A stretch of 9,001 nucleotides of DNA. It comes from CANJDH01 sp031430015. GTDB taxonomy: Bacteria > Pseudomonadota > Gammaproteobacteria > Burkholderiales > JAEUOS01. This document shows positions 5,759 to 9,001 of the stretch, in pieces. A program made the position numbers and the translations under genes. Each line of letters starts with the position of its first letter. Positions within the stretch are counted from its first letter, which is position 1. The stretch is taken from assembly GCA_031430015.1 (NCBI GenBank), contig JANPAR010000058.1, positions 1 through 9,001 of the forward strand, in the 5' to 3' direction. A model generated the notes under the pieces. The model was not told where the DNA came from and did not search any database. It saw only the letters and a list, made by a program, of their open reading frames with translations.

Positions 5759-6745
5759 ATGACAAAACGGCATTCCCTCACCGCATTGGCCACCCTCGCC
5801 GCGTTCGGCGTGGGCGCATTCGCGTTGAGCGGTTACACCCACGCGCAGGGCTACCCCAACAAATCGGTGAAGGCGATCATTTCTTTCCCGGCGGGCAGCT
5901 CGACCGACATCGTCGGCCGCATCGTGATGCAAAAAGTGGCGGAGGGCTGGGGGCAGCCGGTTGTGATTGAAAACCGTGGCGGTGCCGGTGGTTCCATCGC
6001 TGCCAACGCGGTCGCCAAGTCCCCCGCTGATGGCTACACGCTGCTGATCGACTCTGGCGCGCGCGCAGTCACGCCGGCGATGTATGCGAGCCTGCCGTAT
6101 GACCCGGCGAAGGACTTCATCGACATCGTGCCGCTGGCGATTCAGCCCAACGTGCTGGTGGTGCCGGCTGCCTCGCCCTACAAGTCGGTAATGGATCTGG
6201 TCAACGCCGCTCGCGCCAACCCCGGGAAGATCAACTTCGCTTCGGCCGGCACCGGCAGTGGCACCCACTTGAATCTCGAAAAATTTGTTGCCGCGGCCGG
6301 CATCAAGGTCACGCACGTGCCGTTCAAAGGTACGCCCGAAGTGTTGGCCGGTTTGCTGTCAAACACCGTCGATAGCTACTGGTCGCCGATCTCGGCCACG
6401 CTCGGCGTGCTCAAGGGCGAAAAGCTGCGTGCCCTCGCGGTGAGCACGCCCAAACGCAGCAGCCTGCTGCCCGACCTGCCGACCACCGGTGAAGCCGGCG
6501 TCTCCAATGCCGATGCGCCGCTATGGTTCGGGGTGTTCTCGCCGGTGGGTGTGCCGGCTGATGTGGTCGCGAAAATTTCCGCCGATGTGCGCAAGGCCCT
6601 CGCCAGCGCCGATGTGAAGCAAAAGCTCACCGCCGGCGGTAACGACGTGATGGACATGTCCACCGCAGAGTTCACCAAGTTCGTGCGGGAGGAAACCGAG
6701 TCGTATGCCAAAGTGATTCGCGCGGCGGGGATCAAGCCGCAGTAA
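5759..6745 (+). CDS. Bug-family (TctC-like) tripartite tricarboxylate transporter substrate-binding protein
   Basis: This 328-aa Bug protein is clearly homologous to, but not a recent copy of, its divergent neighbour. A signal peptide covers about residues 1-29 (LTALATLAAFGVGAFALSG, cleavage THA before QGYP). Family landmarks are YPNKSVKAIISFPAGSSTD (32-50), where PAGSSTD replaces the usual PGG..D loop, ENRGGAGGSIAANAVAKSPADGYTLL, NPGKINFASAGTGSGTH (155-170) and HVPFKGTPEVLAG. The changed loops suggest a ligand different from that of the 4553-5545 protein. AGGAGA at 5748-5753 lies five bases before the ATG. The gene ends 85 bp before the convergent methyltransferase; I see no T-run hairpin between them. 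No permease genes accompany it, so it may serve a distant TctAB permease or act as a sensor input. Confidence 0.93.
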   Translation: MTKRHSLTALATLAAFGVGAFALSGYTHAQGYPNKSVKAIISFPAGSSTDIVGRIVMQKVAEGWGQPVVIENRGGAGGSIAANAVAKSPADGYTLLIDSGARAVTPAMYASLPYDPAKDFIDIVPLAIQPNVLVVPAASPYKSVMDLVNAARANPGKINFASAGTGSGTHLNLEKFVAAAGIKVTHVPFKGTPEVLAGLLSNTVDSYWSPISATLGVLKGEKLRALAVSTPKRSSLLPDLPTTGEAGVSNADAPLWFGVFSPVGVPADVVAKISADVRKALASADVKQKLTAGGNDVMDMSTAEFTKFVREETESYAKVIRAAGIKPQ

Positions 6746-6830
6746 ACCGCGACGATCCAACATCCGCGGGGCTGATGCCCTGAAAGGCGCTCCCACCAAG
6801 GGTCTTGCCGAATGAGGCTCTGAAAGTGGC

Positions 6831-7463
6831 TCAGGCCTTGGGTTTGCGCCACACACTTGCCAGCCACGGCTGCTGCTCACGCGGCAGACCGGGCGGGCGG
6901 TAGTAGTGGGTGAGCGGCACAAACCCCGCAGCCGTCACGAAGGCGCTCCACGCGTCGAAGTCGTGATACGCGCCATAGCGCCCGCGATTCCAGCCTTCAC
7001 TGTTATCGCCGCGCGGGTTGGATGAAAACAGCACGCCGCCGGGTTTGAGCGTGGCGCACAAATCGCGCAACACGCGCGGCAACTCCTGCGACGGCACATG
7101 AAACAGCGACGCGTTGGCGAACACGCCATCGAACTGCGCCGCCGGCAAATCAAGCTTTAAAAAATCCTGCTGCCACACAGTGCAGCCACTGTAGCTGCGC
7201 GCCATCTCGGCAAACTCTGCCGAGCCATCCAGGCCAACAGGCGCATGCCCGAGCGTAGCGAAGGCCTTGAGATCGCGCCCCGGCCCACAGCCGAAATCGA
7301 GAATCTTGTACGGCGCCGCAGCCTCGATGTGATCGAGCAGAGCAGACATGTTTTGCTGCACGTCATGATCACGCGTGCCCTGCCAAAAATCGGCAGCGCG
7401 CTCGTTGTAGTGCGCGAGCGTTTCAGCAGCGATGCGCGCGAGCTCTATGGTGTCGATGGTCAT
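6831..7463 (-). CDS. class I SAM-dependent methyltransferase
   Basis: The 210-aa cytoplasmic product has a class I Rossmann methyltransferase domain. SAM-binding motif I is ILDFGCGPGRD (54-64); the acidic residue ending strand 2 is Asp79 in VGLDGS; motif III/IV is QDFLKLDLP followed by FDGVFANASLFHV (111-123); LKPGGVLFSSNPRG (139-152) is the post-motif strand. N-terminal HYNERAADFWQGTRDHDVQQN and C-terminal HYYRPPGLPREQQPWLASVWR look like subfamily signatures, but the substrate is unknown to me. The ATG at 7463 has no Shine-Dalgarno site on its strand. It lies 21 bases after the stop of the BMP-like gene and in the same reading frame, so translation may depend on coupling to that gene. A 14-bp tandem duplication covers this junction. 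The start is supported by family-like residues from the first helix on. Confidence 0.9.
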   Translation of the reverse strand: MTIDTIELARIAAETLAHYNERAADFWQGTRDHDVQQNMSALLDHIEAAAPYKILDFGCGPGRDLKAFATLGHAPVGLDGSAEFAEMARSYSGCTVWQQDFLKLDLPAAQFDGVFANASLFHVPSQELPRVLRDLCATLKPGGVLFSSNPRGDNSEGWNRGRYGAYHDFDAWSAFVTAAGFVPLTHYYRPPGLPREQQPWLASVWRKPKA

Positions 7464-7467
7464 GGTG

Positions 7468-7493
7468 ATTTCAGGAGAATCATTTCAGGAGAA
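7468..7493. repeat. 12-bp direct repeat at a gene junction
   Basis: ATTTCAGGAGAA occurs at 7468-7479 and again at 7482-7493, separated by TC, giving a 14-bp period. On the minus strand this is TTCTCCTGAAAT twice; the first copy in that direction contains the TGA stop of the BMP-like gene, and the second lies just before the methyltransferase ATG. On the plus strand each copy contains a Shine-Dalgarno-like AGGAGA, but no plus-strand gene follows. It looks like a recent slippage duplication. Confidence 0.8.
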
Positions 7494-8396
7494 CGCGAAC
7501 TCCGCGCCATCGTATTCCGTCGCGGGGTGCAGGGTGCCTGAGGCCAGACGCGCGCGAAACGATTCAATCAGCGCACGCGTGGCCGCATCGACCCGCGCAT
7601 GCAACGCCAGCCGGACATGCGCCTCTGCCTCAATGCCGATGACGCGCTTGCTGCCGCACGCCAAGCTGCCATCCAGAAAATCGCGCACCGCCAACTCGAT
7701 GCAGTAGCCCGAATCCGCAATCGCCGAGGCGATGAACACATCAGGTTCACGCTGTGTCCAGTCGAACACATTGCCGATCTGCGCCACACCCCGCTCACGG
7801 CAGGCGCGGATCGCGCCGTCGCGCCCGCCGTCGATCATCGCGAAGAGCGTATCGGCCCCGGCATCGGCCTGTGCACTCACCACGCGGTGTGCGAGGTCTG
7901 CGTCATGCTGGTTGCCGCAAAAGGTGGTGAGCAGCTTCACGGCCGGGTTTTGCGCGCGCACGCCATCAGCAAATGCGGCGCGGCCCTTCAAGCCGGGGCG
8001 CACTTTCTCTCCCGACATATGCGCGACCACACCAGTCCTGGTGGTTGCCGCAGCCAGCACCCCCGCGAGAAACGCCGACTGCTCTTGCAACACTTCGTAG
8101 CAGGCCACATTGGCAGCGAGGTAGTCGCCTTGCGTGATGGCAAAGCGCGTCGCCCCAAACTCGGGCGCGACAGCAGCGGCGGGCGCATCGCCTTGCCCGC
8201 CGTGGGCGATGACGAGGTCTACGCCCTCCTTGCACAAGCCACGCAAAAACGCTGCGCGCACTACGGGCGCCGAGGGCTCGCACCAGTGCACCGCGAGTGC
8301 CGGGAACAGCGCGCGGGCTCGCTCAACGCCGGCAAATCCGGCCTGATTGAAGCCGCCGCGCCCTTCAGGCCCGAACAGGACGACGGCGATACGCAA
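7485..8396 (-). CDS. BMP/PnrA-like binding protein lacking a signal peptide
   Basis: The 303-aa product resembles the BMP (basic membrane protein, Med/PnrA) family, normally nucleoside-binding lipoproteins or periplasmic proteins of ABC importers. Visible family features are the opening strand RIAVVLFGPEGRGGFNQAGFAG, VDLVIAHGGQGD, QSAFLAGVLAAATTRTGVVAHMSG (106-129), GRAAFADGVRAQNP, and ADTLFAMIDGGRDGAIRACRERG (181-203). Unlike typical members, the fold begins at residue 2 with no signal peptide or lipobox. The frame is open upstream to 8477 but contains no ATG, GTG or other TTG, so TTG at 8396 is the only ordinary start; no clear Shine-Dalgarno site precedes it. It lies 55 bp after the Bug gene and 21 bp before the methyltransferase, probably in one operon. 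It may be a cytoplasmic ligand sensor, an enzyme, or a gene whose export signal was lost. The ligand is unknown. Confidence 0.78.
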   Translation of the reverse strand: MRIAVVLFGPEGRGGFNQAGFAGVERARALFPALAVHWCEPSAPVVRAAFLRGLCKEGVDLVIAHGGQGDAPAAAVAPEFGATRFAITQGDYLAANVACYEVLQEQSAFLAGVLAAATTRTGVVAHMSGEKVRPGLKGRAAFADGVRAQNPAVKLLTTFCGNQHDADLAHRVVSAQADAGADTLFAMIDGGRDGAIRACRERGVAQIGNVFDWTQREPDVFIASAIADSGYCIELAVRDFLDGSLACGSKRVIGIEAEAHVRLALHARVDAATRALIESFRARLASGTLHPATEYDGAEFAFS

Positions 8397-8451
8397 TGTG
8401 TCTTGGCTCAGGGTGAAGGCCTCATCAGCATGTTCGAGTGCGCCATTGCTT

Positions 8452-9001
8452 TCAATTGAGCTTCGCCCCCGACGCCTTCACCGCCGGCGCCCACGCATTG
8501 ACCTGATTGGCCACAAACGCAGTGAACTCCACAGGCGACATCGCGCGCGGCGAAATGCCGAGGTCATCCAGTTTGCGCACCACATCCGGCCGCTTGATGA
8601 TCTCCGCCATCGCTGCGTGAATCTTGTCCACCGGCTCGCGCGCCACACCGGCCGGCCCCGAGATGCCGAGAAAATTCTCTGCGACCAAATTTGGCAGACC
8701 CGCCTCGATCACCGTGGGGATCTCCGGCACCGACGCCATGCGCTCGCGCGAGGTCACGGCGAGCAGACGCAGTTGCCCGCTCTTCATGTAGGGGATGTTC
8801 TGCGCAAGACTGTCGACCGCCACCTTGATGGTGCCGCCGAGCAGATCGTTATGCATCGGGCTCGATCCTTTGTACGGCACATGGGTGAGTTGCACGCCTG
8901 CACTGGTCTTGTAAATCTCGCCGACGATGTGGCCAATCGAGCCGACACCGCCGCTGCCAAATGGCACCGGGTCTTTCTGCGCCTTCAACCACGCGCCAAA
9001 C
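8452..9001 (-). CDS. Bug-family substrate-binding protein, N-terminus cut by window edge
   Basis: The visible 182 C-terminal residues belong to a third Bug-family periplasmic binding protein. The frame runs to the window end without a start (FGAWLKAQKDPVPFGSGGVG at the edge); the TTG at 8988 is internal, not the true start. Family landmarks are PVPFGSGGVGSIGH (equivalent to the INFGSSGNG loop), LTHVPYKGSSPMHNDLLGG, VAVDSLAQNIPYMKSGQLRLLAVTS and PEIPTVIEAGLPN. About 140 residues, including the signal peptide and PGG..D loop, lie outside the window. It precedes the BMP-like and methyltransferase genes on the same strand and is probably the upstream member of their operon. The ligand is unknown. 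Confidence 0.92.
   Translation of the reverse strand, partial: FGAWLKAQKDPVPFGSGGVGSIGHIVGEIYKTSAGVQLTHVPYKGSSPMHNDLLGGTIKVAVDSLAQNIPYMKSGQLRLLAVTSRERMASVPEIPTVIEAGLPNLVAENFLGISGPAGVAREPVDKIHAAMAEIIKRPDVVRKLDDLGISPRAMSPVEFTAFVANQVNAWAPAVKASGAKLN

Noticed and set aside
5555..6316. A 253-codon minus-strand open frame across the divergent Bug region
   Set aside because: It runs opposite the second Bug gene and through its promoter region, with shadow-like composition and no ribosome site or motif.
7599..8459. A 286-codon plus-strand open frame opposite the BMP-like gene
   Set aside because: It has no recognisable domain, and the minus-strand frame carries the BMP-family pattern over the same span.

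Overview
The window looks like chromosomal DNA of a GC-rich betaproteobacterium, most likely in the Burkholderiales. The main reason is three separate Bug-type (TctC-like) periplasmic solute-binding proteins, a family greatly expanded in that order. An XdhC/CoxI-family gene paired with a MocA-like nucleotidyltransferase and copies of a GGGGTCAGACCCC palindrome fit the same assignment. This placement rests on gene content; no rRNA or tRNA is present to confirm it.

Layout. Positions 1-141 hold the left end of an IS5-type insertion sequence (first 15 codons of its transposase, minus strand), with a putative terminal repeat and a CTAA target-site sequence. Next come two plus-strand molybdenum-cofactor genes, xdhC-like (219-1211) and mocA-like (1277-1864), separated by three palindromes; the third contains the mocA-like start codon. 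A 74-aa minus-strand hypothetical gene (1990-2214) with a good ribosome site and terminator faces away from an exported beta-lactamase-fold serine hydrolase (2392-3747). A 13-bp triple tandem repeat precedes a lysine-rich, histone H1-like protein ending in a four-cysteine zinc ribbon (3982-4470).

The right half is transport-flavoured. Two Bug proteins are transcribed divergently (4553-5545 minus, 5759-6745 plus). A minus-strand run follows: a Bug gene cut by the window edge (8452-9001), a BMP/PnrA-like binding protein without signal peptide and with a TTG start (7485-8396), and a SAM-dependent methyltransferase (6831-7463). A 14-bp tandem duplication lies at the junction of the last two.

How they work together. 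XdhC and MocA homologues insert or mature the cofactor of xanthine dehydrogenase/CO dehydrogenase-type enzymes, but no such enzyme is encoded here. The Bug proteins bind small carboxylates or related solutes for tripartite TctAB permeases, or for sensing; no TctA/TctB membrane genes are in the window. I see no CRISPR array, phage module or convincing defence system. The most unusual items are the palindrome-derived start of the mocA-like gene, the signal-less BMP protein, and the lysine-rich/zinc-ribbon protein.
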